Shown piece by piece: positions 26,878 through 35,604 of a stretch of 48,050 nt of DNA. Source of the DNA: Rhodocyclaceae bacterium (GTDB lineage: Bacteria; Pseudomonadota; Gammaproteobacteria; Burkholderiales; UBA3065). Both the position numbers and the translations under genes were made by a program. How positions within the stretch are numbered: the first letter of the stretch is position 1; each line of letters begins with the position of its first letter. Where the stretch lies: positions 1 to 48,050 of the forward strand of contig VEQZ01000004.1 of the NCBI GenBank assembly GCA_018882975.1. Reading direction: 5' to 3'. The notes beneath the pieces were generated by a model. That model was not told the origin of the DNA. It saw nothing but the letters and a program-made list of their open reading frames with translations, and made no database searches.

Positions 26878-27411
26878 TCACTGCCCGCTCAGCCCGCGGC
26901 TGCGCGCCTCGGCGAGTTCACGGTCGCGCTGGTTGCGCAGGAACTCCTGCCGGCCGCGGCAGTAGGCGCGCGCCATCTCGGGGTCGTAACGGCCTTCGTA
27001 ATACTGTTCGCCAGCGCAGGCATCGGCCACCACAGGCGCGACGACCACCGGCGGCGGCGTGTAGACGACACGCTCGTCGTAGTAGCGACGGTTCACCCCG
27101 CCATAGGCCGGGCGGTAGTCGATCGGGTCGTAACGGGCCGGCTCGCGATAGCCATAGTCGCGGTAGCCGTAGCTGCTGCCATACGACGGCGGCATGCTGC
27201 GCGAGATGTCGGTGCCGACGCGGCTGCCAATGGCGGCGCCCAGCGCCGTGGCGGCGACGTTGCCGCTGCCGCCGCCGAACTGGTTGCCCACCACGCCACC
27301 GACCACGGCACCCAGCGCGGTGCCGAACCAGTCGCTGGCGCGGGCGGGCGTGGTGGCAACAAAGGTGGCCGCCGCGAGCGCGGCGGCGATGGCGGTTCTG
27401 CGGATGTTCAT
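26878..27411 (-). CDS. Glycine-zipper 2TM-domain envelope protein
   Basis: A 177-residue exported protein; ATG at 27411 with GGAGGAG close upstream. The signal peptide ends near TPARA. Next comes a glycine zipper (GTALGAVVGGVVGNQFGGGSG ... GAAIGSRVG, about residues 30-70), then a Tyr/Arg/Pro-rich linker, and a C-terminal part with two cysteines (CAGEQYYEGRYDPEMARAYCRG). Such proteins insert in or near the outer membrane; their function is generally unknown. It follows the secreted protein gene in the same direction. Confidence 0.85.
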   Translation of the reverse strand: MNIRRTAIAAALAAATFVATTPARASDWFGTALGAVVGGVVGNQFGGGSGNVAATALGAAIGSRVGTDISRSMPPSYGSSYGYRDYGYREPARYDPIDYRPAYGGVNRRYYDERVVYTPPPVVVAPVVADACAGEQYYEGRYDPEMARAYCRGRQEFLRNQRDRELAEARSRGLSGQ

Positions 27412-27591
27412 GGTCTCCTCCCCTCGGGGAATGCGCGGCATCTGCCGCTGCCTGTTCAACGCGGCAGGCGCGGCCGGAGTTGACATGCCCGACCCTGCCG
27501 CGTGACCACCCGCATCGGGCGCGGATGTTCCACCGGCGAGCAGGCGACGGCCGTGCGCACGGCATCGACGCTCACGACATCGGCCCTTCCC

Positions 27592-29334
27592 CTACGGCAT
27601 CAAGACGTAGCGCCCCGGCGCCGGCCCCAGCGAGCCCACCGCCCGCGCCGAGGGTGGCAGCGCGTCCAGCAGCACCGGCGCCGACGAGTGGCGCTGCAGC
27701 CAGCCCTGCCAGGCCGGCCACCACGAACCCTCGCTCACCGGCGCGCCGGCGAGCCAGGCGTCCGGATCGACGTACTTGCCGTCCTCCGGCCGAGTGGTCA
27801 GCCGGTAACTGCGTGCCACCCCAGGGCCGGGCGGGTTCACCACCCCGACGTTGTGCCCGCCGCTGGTCAGGCAGAAAGTGACTTCCGTATCCGTCAGCAG
27901 GCTGATCTTGTAGACCGACTTCCACGGCGAGACGGTGTCGCGCTCGGTCGCCAGCGTGAACACCGGCAGCCGGATGTCGCTCAGCGCCACCGGCTTGCCA
28001 TGCACGCGGTAGCGTCCCTGCGCGAGGTCGTTGTGGTGGTAGAGGCTCTGCAGGTACTCGCGGTGCTGGCGGAAGGGCATGCGCGTGGCGTCGGCATTCC
28101 AGGCATGCAGGTCGGTAACCGGCCGCCGCCGGCCCATCAGGTAGTCGTGGACCATGCGCGAGAACACCAGGTCGCGCTGGTTGAGCAGCGCGAAGGCACC
28201 GGACATCTGCTTGCCGTCGAGGTAGCCCTGCGCCGCCATCAGGTCGTCCAGATACGCCAACTGCGCCTCGTCGATGAACAACGCGAGTTCGCCCGGCTCG
28301 GAGAAGTCCACTTGCGAGGCGAGCAGCGTGAGCGACTGCAGGCGGTGGTCGTCCTCGTGCGCCATGCGTGCCGCGGCAATGGCCAGCAGCGTGCCGCCGA
28401 GGCAATACCCCACCGCCTGAACCGGCCGCTTGCCCGCCATCTGCCAGACCACGTCGATGGCCGCCATGGCGCCCTTCTGCAGGTAGTCGTCCATGCCGAG
28501 GTCGCGGTCGCCGCCGTCGGGGTTGCGCCAAGACACCATGTAGACCGCGTGGCCGCGCTCGAGCAGGTAGCGCACCAGCGAGTTGTGCGGGGACAGGTCG
28601 AGGATGTAGTACTTCATGATCCAGGACGGCACCACCAGGACCGGCTCCGGATACACCGCCGGCGTCACCGGCGTGTAGCGGATGAGTTCGATGAGGTGAT
28701 TGCGGAACACCACCTCGCCCGGTGTCACGGCCACCTCGACGCCGGGACGGTAGGCCTCGGTGCCGGCCGGGGCGCGATTGGCCGCCACTCGCGCCATGTC
28801 CTCGACCCAGTTGCGCCAGCCCGCCAGCAGGTTGGCGCCGCCGCTGCGCAGGGTCTGGTCGACGAGTTCGGGGTTGGTCGGCAGGAAGTTGGAGGGCGAG
28901 ACGAGGTCGAGCCACTGCCGCGCCGCGAAGTCGACCACCAATTCGTGGTGGTGGCTCACGCCGCTGACGTCGGTGGCGGCGGCGTGCCACCACTGTTGAT
29001 TGAGCAGAAACGCCTGCCAGAGCAGGTTGAACGGCCATTGCTGCCACTGCGGCGCCTCGAAGCGGCGGTCCTGCGGCAGCGGCCGGATGCATGGCTCGCG
29101 ACGGCCCTGCACGCATTCGCCCATGTGCCTTGAGAGACGCAGGGCTTGACGCGCGGCCAGCAGCGCCAGGTCCATCTGCTTGCCCGGCACAAAGGCCAGG
29201 TGCATGAGCCAGTCGGCGGTGGCGGCGGCCAGCACCAGCGGCGAGAGCCCGCCGGTGAGACGGGCGACGCTGGCATGCACGGCGCGGTCGAAATCGCCGC
29301 TGGCAAAACTGTCGGCGGCGCGGGCGGCTGACAT
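27592..29334 (-). CDS. phaC: Polyhydroxyalkanoate synthase
   Basis: A 580-residue PHA synthase polymerising hydroxyacyl-CoA into storage polyester. The lipase-like box GYCLGG holds the catalytic Cys311; the catalytic Asp is in ATERDTVSPW and the His in SGGHNVGVVNPPG. The N-terminal domain has the PhaC signature (FNLLWQAFLLNQQWW, NFLPTNPELVDQT), and length fits class I enzymes. I start at the ATG at 29334; an in-frame extension to 29424 lacks family resemblance. No phaA, phaB or phasin gene is adjacent. It is divergent from the YeeE/YedE pair. Confidence 0.93.
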   Translation of the reverse strand: MSAARAADSFASGDFDRAVHASVARLTGGLSPLVLAAATADWLMHLAFVPGKQMDLALLAARQALRLSRHMGECVQGRREPCIRPLPQDRRFEAPQWQQWPFNLLWQAFLLNQQWWHAAATDVSGVSHHHELVVDFAARQWLDLVSPSNFLPTNPELVDQTLRSGGANLLAGWRNWVEDMARVAANRAPAGTEAYRPGVEVAVTPGEVVFRNHLIELIRYTPVTPAVYPEPVLVVPSWIMKYYILDLSPHNSLVRYLLERGHAVYMVSWRNPDGGDRDLGMDDYLQKGAMAAIDVVWQMAGKRPVQAVGYCLGGTLLAIAAARMAHEDDHRLQSLTLLASQVDFSEPGELALFIDEAQLAYLDDLMAAQGYLDGKQMSGAFALLNQRDLVFSRMVHDYLMGRRRPVTDLHAWNADATRMPFRQHREYLQSLYHHNDLAQGRYRVHGKPVALSDIRLPVFTLATERDTVSPWKSVYKISLLTDTEVTFCLTSGGHNVGVVNPPGPGVARSYRLTTRPEDGKYVDPDAWLAGAPVSEGSWWPAWQGWLQRHSSAPVLLDALPPSARAVGSLGPAPGRYVLMP

Positions 29335-29535
29335 GGCGCATTCCGGAAGGGGCGTGATGGGGCAGAATCGCACCGGGAAGCGCAGCGGCCGAGCTGCAAC
29401 TGACGGCGGTTTGCGCCAGCGCAAGCGCGGCCCCGCAAAGGCCCGGCCGGCGCCCCCCGGCGCGGCCGTTGAAACGCTGAAACGCCGTGGCGCGACGGGG
29501 CCCCACGTCCGACCAAGTCAAGGAGAAAGCCGCAC

Positions 29536-29982
29536 ATGAGCATCGACTGGACCCATTTCTCAGCCCTGCACGGGCTTGCCGGCGGCGCCCTGATCGGGCT
29601 GGCCAGCGTGCTGCTCATGCTGGTGGCGGGGCGCATCGCCGGCATCAGCGGCATCCTCGGCGGGCTGCTGGCCGGGTTGGCGGCCGATGCCAGCAAGGCC
29701 GAGACGCTCTGGCGCCTGGCCTTCGTGCTCGGCCTGCTCTACACGCCCCTGCTATACCGGCAGTGGGACGTGGTCGGCCCGATTCACGTCGAGGCCGGTC
29801 GCGGCACGCTCATCGCCGCCGGCCTGCTGGTCGGCTTCGGCACGCGACTGGCCGGCGGCTGCACCTCGGGGCATGGCGTGTGCGGCCTGTCGAGGCTGTC
29901 GGCGCGCTCGCTGGCGGCGGTGGGCGTGTTCATGGCGACCGGCTTCGCAACCGTGGCGCTGACCCGCCACCTGCTCGCCTGA
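29536..29982 (+). CDS. YeeE/YedE-family inner-membrane protein, first of a pair (PmpA-like)
   Basis: A 148-residue protein with about four membrane helices. The hallmark [16 protein letters not shown], with two cysteines, lies at about residues 112-127. YeeE/YedE proteins move thiosulfate or other sulfur-containing ions. In this half-size form the transporter is made of two short subunits encoded together. AGGAG lies ten bases before the ATG. The second subunit starts nine bases after the stop. Confidence 0.88.
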   Translation: MSIDWTHFSALHGLAGGALIGLASVLLMLVAGRIAGISGILGGLLAGLAADASKAETLWRLAFVLGLLYTPLLYRQWDVVGPIHVEAGRGTLIAAGLLVGFGTRLAGGCTSGHGVCGLSRLSARSLAAVGVFMATGFATVALTRHLLA

Positions 29983-29990
29983 GGCCCGCC

Positions 29991-30407
29991 ATGCTGCTCG
30001 TCGCCATTTTCCTTTGCGGTGTGCTGTTCGGCACCGGCCTGATCGTCTCCGGCATGGCCGACCCGGCCAACGTCATCGGCTTCCTCGACCTCGGCGGCGC
30101 GTGGAACCCGCAACTCGCGCTGGTCATGGCCGGTGCGGTGGCGGTCGGGCTGGCCGGTTTCGCGCTGGCGCGCCGGCGTGCGCGACCCCTGCTCGGCGAC
30201 GGCGCCATGCACTGGCCCACCGCCAACGGCATCGACCGCAGACTGGTGATCGGCAGCAGCCTCTTCGGCATCGGCTGGGGGCTGGCCGGCTTCTGCCCCG
30301 GGCCGGCGCTGGTCGGTGTCGGGCTCGGCAGCGGCGACGCGGTGGTGTTCACGGTGGCCATGCTGGCGGGCATGTACTTGTACCGGAAGGTCGGGAAGCG
30401 GCTGTAA
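29991..30407 (+). CDS. YeeE/YedE-family inner-membrane protein, second of a pair (PmpB-like, DUF6691)
   Basis: A 138-residue membrane protein with about four helices, a GMADPANVIGFLDLGGAW block near residues 18-35 and GLAGFCPGPALVGVG near the C-terminus, matching the second half of YeeE/YedE. With the preceding gene it should form one sulfur-compound transporter. The pair stands alone between phaC and archease. Confidence 0.88.
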   Translation: MLLVAIFLCGVLFGTGLIVSGMADPANVIGFLDLGGAWNPQLALVMAGAVAVGLAGFALARRRARPLLGDGAMHWPTANGIDRRLVIGSSLFGIGWGLAGFCPGPALVGVGLGSGDAVVFTVAMLAGMYLYRKVGKRL

Positions 30408-30429
30408 GCGGGCCGCCAGCCCCCGCCGC

Positions 30430-30453
30430 ACAGGCCATTGTCGTCGGGCCTGT
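30430..30453 (+). terminator. Hairpin downstream of the YeeE/YedE pair
   Basis: ACAGGCC at 30430-30436 pairs with GGCCTGT at 30447-30453 across a 10-base loop, 22 bases after the second gene. It lacks a T-run. It is the likely transcript end. The remainder of the 238-base gap to the archease gene shows nothing else. Confidence 0.45.
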
Positions 30454-30645
30454 CTGATGACGTATGGCATCGAGAGGATGCACGCACGTTCGCGCACGCA
30501 GGTCGTGCAATCGAGCGTGGACGAGGTGGGATGCGTGACCATCGGGGGCCGACCGGAAGCTGCGTCAAACCCGCACGCCATCGGCCACCCAATGGACCGC
30601 CCCCCTCGCTAGGCTGACCGCACCTGACCGACGACGGGGTTTGAG

Positions 30646-31065
30646 GTGGCGCGCTGCGCATGGGAGCTGTTCGAGCACGGGGCGGACGTAGGCGTGCGCG
30701 GCATCGGCGCGACCCGCGAGGCGGCCTTTGAGCAGGCCGGCCTGGCGCTGACTGGCGTCATCGCCGACCCCAGGCGGGTCCGCCCGCGCGACCCGGTGCG
30801 CATCCACTGCCGCGCGCCCGACGACGAACTGCTGCTGCTCGACTGGCTCAACGCGCTGGTCACCGAGATGACCTTGCGGCGCATGCTGTTCGGGCGCTTC
30901 GAGGTGCATCTGGCGGACGGCGAGCTCGACGCCACCGCTTGGGGCGAGCCGCTCGACCCCGACCGTCACCGGCCGGCGGTAGAAGTCAAGGCGGCCACCT
31001 GCAGCGAACTCGAAGTCTCGATGCACGGCGACGAGTGGGTGGCGCAGACAGTCGTCGACGTATGA
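30646..31065 (+). CDS. Archease
   Basis: A 139-residue archease starting at GTG. Features are the acidic metal-binding start (WELFEHGADVGVRGIG), LLLLDWLNALVTEM and a C-terminal EVKAATCSELEV. Archease accelerates guanylylation and multiple turnover of RtcB RNA ligase. The rtcB gene follows 130 bases downstream on the same strand, which supports both assignments. Confidence 0.92.
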   Translation: MARCAWELFEHGADVGVRGIGATREAAFEQAGLALTGVIADPRRVRPRDPVRIHCRAPDDELLLLDWLNALVTEMTLRRMLFGRFEVHLADGELDATAWGEPLDPDRHRPAVEVKAATCSELEVSMHGDEWVAQTVVDV

Positions 31066-31195
31066 CGGGAGCGAGGTTGTGGCGCGGCACGAGACGCGCG
31101 CGTGTCCATGCACCTGACCGGACAATGCGCTGCGCCGGCAGACCGGCAGACCCGACATCCCGCCGGCAGCCTGCGGCGGCAGGCGCGAGACCGGC

Positions 31196-32620
31196 ATGGA
31201 CCTGAGCCGCCTACTCGCCCGCGACGACGGCCTCTGGGAACTACCGATGCAGGGCCGCATGCGCGTGCCCGGCATGCTGGTGGGCAGCCGCGCGCTGGTC
31301 GCCGCCATGGACGATAAGGTCCTTGAACAACTCGCCAACGTCACCACCCTGCCAGGCATCGTCGGCGCGGCGCTGGCGCTGCCCGACGCGCACTGGGGCT
31401 ACGGCTTCCCGATCGGTGGCGTGGCGGCGTTCGATGCGGCGGCCGGCGGCATCGTCTCGGCGGGCGGCGTCGGCTTCGACATCGCCTGCGGCGTGCGCTG
31501 CCTGCTCACCGGCCTGCGCGAGCCCGACATTGCCGCGGTCAAGGCGACGCTGGCCGACGCGCTGGCGGCGCACATCCCGGCCGGTCTGGGCAGCCGCGGC
31601 GCCATCCGTCTGCGCTTCCACGAGATGGACGCGATGCTCAGCGGCGGCGCGCACTGGGCGGTGCACCAAGGTTGGGGCAGCGATGCCGACCTCGAGCGCA
31701 TCGAGGCAGGTGGCCAGATGCTGCACGCCAAGCCGGGGGAGGTCTCGGATCTCGCGCGCCGGCGGCAGAAGGAGGAGATGGGCACGCTCGGCAGCGGCAA
31801 CCACTACCTCGAGGTGCAGGTGGTGGATGCGGTGCACAACGCGCGACTGGCGGAGGGCTTCGGGCTGGCGCAGGGCGACATCACGGTGATGATCCACTGC
31901 GGCTCGCGCGGGCTCGGTCACCAGATTGGCAGCGAGTTCCTGCGTCGCATGGCCGGGGAGGCGCCCGGCTACGGCATCGCCCTGCCCGACCGCGAACTCG
32001 CCTGCGCGCCCATCCTGTCGCCCACCGGGCAGGCCTATCTGGGCGCGATGCGCGCGGCGGTCAACTGCGCGCTGGCCAATCGGCAGATCATCACCCACCT
32101 GGTGCGCGAGGTCTTCGCCGTGCACTTCCCCGGGCACGCCCTGCCCCTGCTCTACGATGTCTCGCACAACACCTGCAAGGTCGAGACGCACACGGTCGAT
32201 GGCCGCCCGCGCGAGCTGCACGTGCACCGCAAGGGCGCCACGCGCGCGCTCGGGCCGGGCCACGCCGAGCTGCCGCCGGCGCTGCGTGCTTACGGTCAGC
32301 CGGTGCTGATCGGCGGCTCGATGGGCGCCGGTTCGTGGGTGTTGGCCGGCAGCGGCTCGGCGCTGGCCTTCGACTCGGCCTGCCACGGTGCCGGCCGCGC
32401 CATGAGCCGCCACGAGGCAACGCGCCGCTGGCAGGGGCGCGAGGTGATCCGCGACCTGCGCCATGCCGGCGTGGAGGTGCGCAGCCCCTCGCTGCGCGGC
32501 ATCGCCGAGGAGGCGCCGGGCGCCTACAAGGACGTCGATGCGGTGGTGGACGCGGCCGAGGCCGCCGGACTGGCGCGGCGGGTGGCACGGCTGCGGCCGC
32601 TGGTCTGCATCAAGGGCTGA
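31196..32620 (+). CDS. rtcB: RNA-splicing/repair ligase RtcB
   Basis: A 474-residue GTP/Mn-dependent ligase joining 2',3'-cyclic phosphate (3'-phosphate) ends to 5'-OH ends. Metal-binding and active-site motifs are present: GGVGFDIACGVR (Asp and Cys ligands), GTLGSGNHYLEVQ, HCGSRGLGHQ, YDVSHNTCKVE, RKGATRALGPGH, and the guanylylated His in CHGAGRAMSR. GSMGAGSWVLAG replaces the more common GSMGTASYVL. Partnered with archease upstream. No RtcA or sigma-54 regulator RtcR is in the window. Confidence 0.95.
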   Translation: MDLSRLLARDDGLWELPMQGRMRVPGMLVGSRALVAAMDDKVLEQLANVTTLPGIVGAALALPDAHWGYGFPIGGVAAFDAAAGGIVSAGGVGFDIACGVRCLLTGLREPDIAAVKATLADALAAHIPAGLGSRGAIRLRFHEMDAMLSGGAHWAVHQGWGSDADLERIEAGGQMLHAKPGEVSDLARRRQKEEMGTLGSGNHYLEVQVVDAVHNARLAEGFGLAQGDITVMIHCGSRGLGHQIGSEFLRRMAGEAPGYGIALPDRELACAPILSPTGQAYLGAMRAAVNCALANRQIITHLVREVFAVHFPGHALPLLYDVSHNTCKVETHTVDGRPRELHVHRKGATRALGPGHAELPPALRAYGQPVLIGGSMGAGSWVLAGSGSALAFDSACHGAGRAMSRHEATRRWQGREVIRDLRHAGVEVRSPSLRGIAEEAPGAYKDVDAVVDAAEAAGLARRVARLRPLVCIKG

Positions 32621-32683
32621 GCGCGGCGATCACACTGGCAACCCCGCCAGAAGCGCGGCCGGGTTGGCTACACTCCGCCGGTC

Positions 32684-33484
32684 ATGCCTCGCTTCGCCGC
32701 CAACCTGTCGATGCTGTTCGCCGAGCACCCGTTCCTCGAGCGCTACGCGGCGGCCGCGCGCGCCGGCTTTGCCGGTGTCGAGTGCTGGTTCCCCTATGAG
32801 CACCACCCTGCGGTGGTGTCGGAGCTGCTCGAGACGCACGGCCTGCAGCAGGTCCTGATCAACGCTCCAGCCGGCGACTGGGCTGGTGGCGAGCGCGGCA
32901 TCGGCTGTCACCCCGATCGGATCGGTGAGTTCCGCGAGGGCATCGATGCCGCCATCGATTACGCGCGGGCCGTCGGTTGCCAGCAGATCAACGTGCTGGC
33001 CGGCATCGCCCCGGAGGGTGTGGATGCCGCGACGCTCGAAGGCACGCTGCTGGCCAATCTGCGCTTTGCCGCCAAGCGCATGGGGGAACACGGCCTCACC
33101 CTGCTGCTCGAGCCGATCAATACGCGCGACATCCCGGGCTACGCGGTGAACCGCTCCGGTCAGGCGCTGGACATCCTCGAGGCGATCGGCGTCGGCAACA
33201 CGCGCCTGCAGTACGACTGCTTCCACATGCAGGTGATGGAGGGCAATCTCGCCCAGACCATCGAGCGCCACCTCGAACGCATCGGCCACATCCAGATCGC
33301 TGACAACCCGGGCCGCGGCGCACCGGGCAGTGGCGAGATCCACTACGCATTCCTGTTCGAATGGCTCGACCGCATCGGCTACGGCGGCTGGGTGAGCGCC
33401 GAATACCTGCCCGGCCCGGACACGCCGGCATCGCTGGGCTGGCTCACGCCATACCTTGGTGGCGCCGGCTCTTCACAGCCCTGA
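32684..33484 (+). CDS. hyi: Hydroxypyruvate isomerase
   Basis: A 266-residue TIM-barrel isomerase interconverting hydroxypyruvate and tartronate semialdehyde. The start MPRFAANLSMLFAEHPFLERYAAAARAGFAGVE is typical. Metal-ligand regions LLLEPINTRDIPGY, QYDCFHMQ, HIQIADNPGR and GEIHY are all present. A TACACT box lies about ten bases before the ATG. It is followed by the tartronate semialdehyde reductase gene, so the pair serves glyoxylate assimilation. Confidence 0.93.
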   Translation: MPRFAANLSMLFAEHPFLERYAAAARAGFAGVECWFPYEHHPAVVSELLETHGLQQVLINAPAGDWAGGERGIGCHPDRIGEFREGIDAAIDYARAVGCQQINVLAGIAPEGVDAATLEGTLLANLRFAAKRMGEHGLTLLLEPINTRDIPGYAVNRSGQALDILEAIGVGNTRLQYDCFHMQVMEGNLAQTIERHLERIGHIQIADNPGRGAPGSGEIHYAFLFEWLDRIGYGGWVSAEYLPGPDTPASLGWLTPYLGGAGSSQP

Positions 33485-33590
33485 TTCATCTTGGCCCGGA
33501 TCCTTTGCAGCCAGGATTTCTGAAGGCCCGGCCCCTGCAAGACGGGAAGTCTTCACAATCTGCCCGTCAATGCCCCGAGGAGAACCCCAC

Positions 33591-34484
33591 ATGACCACAC
33601 CCCGCACCGGCTTCATCGGCCTCGGCATCATGGGCGGCCCAATGGCCTGCAACCTGCGCAAGGCCGGCTACACCGTCACCGGCTACTCGCGCAGCGGCGT
33701 GCCAGCAGCCTGCCGCGAGGCTGGCGTGGTCGCAGCCGAAAGCCCGGCGGCAGTGGCGGCGGCCAGCGAGGTGGTGATCCTCATGGTCCCGGACACACCG
33801 GATGTCGACAAGGTGCTGTTCGGCGCCAATGGAGTGATCGAGGGCGTGCGGCCCGGCACGGTGGTGGTCAACATGAGTTCGATCTCGCCGTCGGCGGAGC
33901 CCGCCAATGCCGCCCGTCTGGCGGAGAAAGGCGCCGAGTACCTCGACGCGCCGGTTTCCGGCGGCGATGTGGGTGCGATCGCAGGCACGCTTTCCATCAT
34001 GGCCGGCGGCAAGCCGGAGGTGTTCGACGCAGTGCGTCCGGTGCTCGCCAGCATGGGCAAGACGCTGAGCCACATCGGCCCGCACGGCACCGGGCAGACC
34101 TGCAAGCTGGCCAACAACATGGTCGGCGCAATGACACTCATGGCAGTGGCCGAGGCGCTGACCTTTGCCTCAAAGGCCGGCGCCGACCCGGTGCGCGTGC
34201 GCGAGGCGCTGCTTGGCGGCTTTGCCCAGTCGCGCATCCTCGACATTCACGGAAATCGCATGATCGAGCGCGACTTTGCCCCCGGCTTCAAGATCGAACT
34301 GATGCAGAAGGACCTCAACAACGCCCTGCAGAACGCCCGCGCCATGGGCATGGCCATCCCCGGCACGGCCACTGCGCAGCAACTGTTCAGCGTGGCGGTG
34401 GGCTTGGGCGGCGGTCAGTGGGACCACGCCGGCATCGCGCGGGCGGTGGAGGCGATGGCGAGTCACGCCATCGGCGAAGCCTAA
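33591..34484 (+). CDS. glxR: 2-Hydroxy-3-oxopropionate (tartronate semialdehyde) reductase
   Basis: A 297-residue beta-hydroxyacid dehydrogenase. The NAD(P)-binding motif is GFIGLGIMGGPMACNL at the N-terminus; substrate and catalytic motifs are DAPVSGGDVGAIAGTL, GPHGTGQTCKLANNM (catalytic Lys) and KDLNNAL. It reduces tartronate semialdehyde to glycerate. An AGGAG site lies just upstream. With hyi it forms the glycerate branch of glyoxylate use. Glyoxylate carboligase is not in the window, although glcDEF, which produces glyoxylate, is. Confidence 0.92.
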   Translation: MTTPRTGFIGLGIMGGPMACNLRKAGYTVTGYSRSGVPAACREAGVVAAESPAAVAAASEVVILMVPDTPDVDKVLFGANGVIEGVRPGTVVVNMSSISPSAEPANAARLAEKGAEYLDAPVSGGDVGAIAGTLSIMAGGKPEVFDAVRPVLASMGKTLSHIGPHGTGQTCKLANNMVGAMTLMAVAEALTFASKAGADPVRVREALLGGFAQSRILDIHGNRMIERDFAPGFKIELMQKDLNNALQNARAMGMAIPGTATAQQLFSVAVGLGGGQWDHAGIARAVEAMASHAIGEA

Positions 34485-34526
34485 CCGCTCACCAACGAGC
34501 CCACCCAACCGGGCTGCTTGGGGCTG

Positions 34527-34943
34527 TCAGGCATCCTCCCAAGGGTTGAAGGTACGCAGCCCGGCAAAACCAAAATCGCGAAGATTCCGCGTCACCAGGA
34601 CAAGGTCATGCTCGACCGCGGTAGCCGCCAGCAGACTGTCGATAACGGGCACGGGGCGACCGGCGCTGGCCAGCATGCGCCCCCAGCGGTCGGCGACCGC
34701 GGCATCGACCGGCAATACGCGCTCTGAGAAGAATTGCGGCAGTTCCTGTTCGAGCCACTCTTCCAACGCCATCCTGCGGCGGCTTTCCGGCAAGCGATCG
34801 ATACCTCGGCGAATCTCGCCGAGGGTCAGGGTGCTGAGGTAGAGCGAAGCGGATTTACGAGAAGCGATCCAGTCGACCACCGCCGGTTGCGGCTCGCTGC
34901 GGCGAAGCTCGGAGAGTACGTTGGTGTCGAGCAGGTAACTCAG
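34527..34943 (-). CDS. vapC: VapC-type PIN-domain toxin with apparent CTG start
   Basis: A 138-residue PIN-domain ribonuclease toxin (FitB-like). The first motif SYLLDTNVLSELRR, with the essential Asp6 and Glu12, lies upstream of the first ATG in the frame (34880). The protein must therefore begin earlier. The only codon that fits is CTG at 34943-34941, overlapping the antitoxin TGA as CTGA. Other PIN residues follow: TLGEIRRG, PVIDSLLAATA and TRNLRDF. A toxin made by coupled initiation at a weak start codon would be kept scarce relative to its antitoxin. Confidence 0.85.
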   Translation of the reverse strand: MSYLLDTNVLSELRRSEPQPAVVDWIASRKSASLYLSTLTLGEIRRGIDRLPESRRRMALEEWLEQELPQFFSERVLPVDAAVADRWGRMLASAGRPVPVIDSLLAATAVEHDLVLVTRNLRDFGFAGLRTFNPWEDA

Positions 34944-35188
34944 AGGTCAATCTCTCGCGCAAGGTCCTGCTCGCGCTCAAAAACAACATCTTCGGCGCCG
35001 CACAGAGGCGAGCGATTCATGAAGTCGACGAGCGATTCGGCTTGGCCCGACAGGGCGCTGAATCGTGCCGTGGAAACGACCACCGCCACCGGTCGCCCGT
35101 GCAAAGTGATCTCCTGCGGCTCGTCCTGCGCGGAACGCACAAGTTCGGACATGCGCGACTTTGCCTCCTGCAATTGCCACGTTCTCAT
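34940..35188 (-). CDS. vapB: Phd/YefM-type antitoxin
   Basis: An 82-residue antitoxin; ATG at 35188, with GGGG shortly upstream and an in-frame GTG two codons earlier. The N-terminus (MRTWQLQEAKSRMSELVRSAQ ... ITLHGRPVAVVVS) is the Phd/YefM DNA-binding fold; the acidic C-terminus (EREQDLAREIDL) should wrap the toxin. Its stop overlaps the toxin start. A near-perfect palindrome upstream is a good autoregulatory operator. Confidence 0.88.
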   Translation of the reverse strand: MRTWQLQEAKSRMSELVRSAQDEPQEITLHGRPVAVVVSTARFSALSGQAESLVDFMNRSPLCGAEDVVFEREQDLAREIDL

Positions 35189-35203
35189 GCGCACCCCGAA
35201 TTC

Positions 35204-35218
35204 TGACCAGACTGGTCA
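35204..35218. promoter_or_regulatory. Operator palindrome of the toxin-antitoxin pair
   Basis: TGACCAG-A-CTGGTCA is a perfect 7-bp dyad with a one-base centre, 15 bases upstream of the antitoxin ATG. Autorepression by the antitoxin or the toxin-antitoxin complex is expected. Bases 35219-35392 beyond it hold no gene I can support. Confidence 0.6.
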
Positions 35219-35392
35219 TAGTCTGCAGCGCAATCAACGGGCATTCAAGTGTTTTAACTGGGCAGGAGTTTCGTGCGACAACCCCGAAAAGTCATCGGCC
35301 AAGCGACCGAACTGTCTGAACGATGCAAGGCGATTCATGCGGCAAAAAGCGCCAAACAAGGCTCCGCGCATCCCTGCGCAGATGTGAATCCC

Positions 35393-35587
35393 TCAGTCCG
35401 CCTCGTCGATCCAGGCCTGCTGGATGGCCTCGAGGATCTTCTCGCCACAGCGCTCGGGCGCGTCGTCAAAGCCGTCGAGCGCCATCACCCAGGCCATGAG
35501 GTCGGTGAAGCGCACCGTCAGCGGGTCGATGTCCGGATGGGCATCGGCCAGCGCGATGGCGATGTCGAGCGTGTCGGTCCACTTCAT
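35393..35587 (-). CDS. iscX: Fe-S cluster assembly protein IscX
   Basis: A 64-residue acidic protein with MKWTDTLDIAIALADAHPDIDPLTVRFTDLMAWV and a C-terminal ILEAIQQAWIDEAD, the complete IscX pattern. IscX binds IscS and modulates iron supply for cluster assembly. It is the last gene of the isc operon here, 17 bases after the lipoprotein gene. Confidence 0.95.
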   Translation of the reverse strand: MKWTDTLDIAIALADAHPDIDPLTVRFTDLMAWVMALDGFDDAPERCGEKILEAIQQAWIDEAD

Positions 35588-35604
35588 CCTCGGCCTCTCC
35601 TCAC

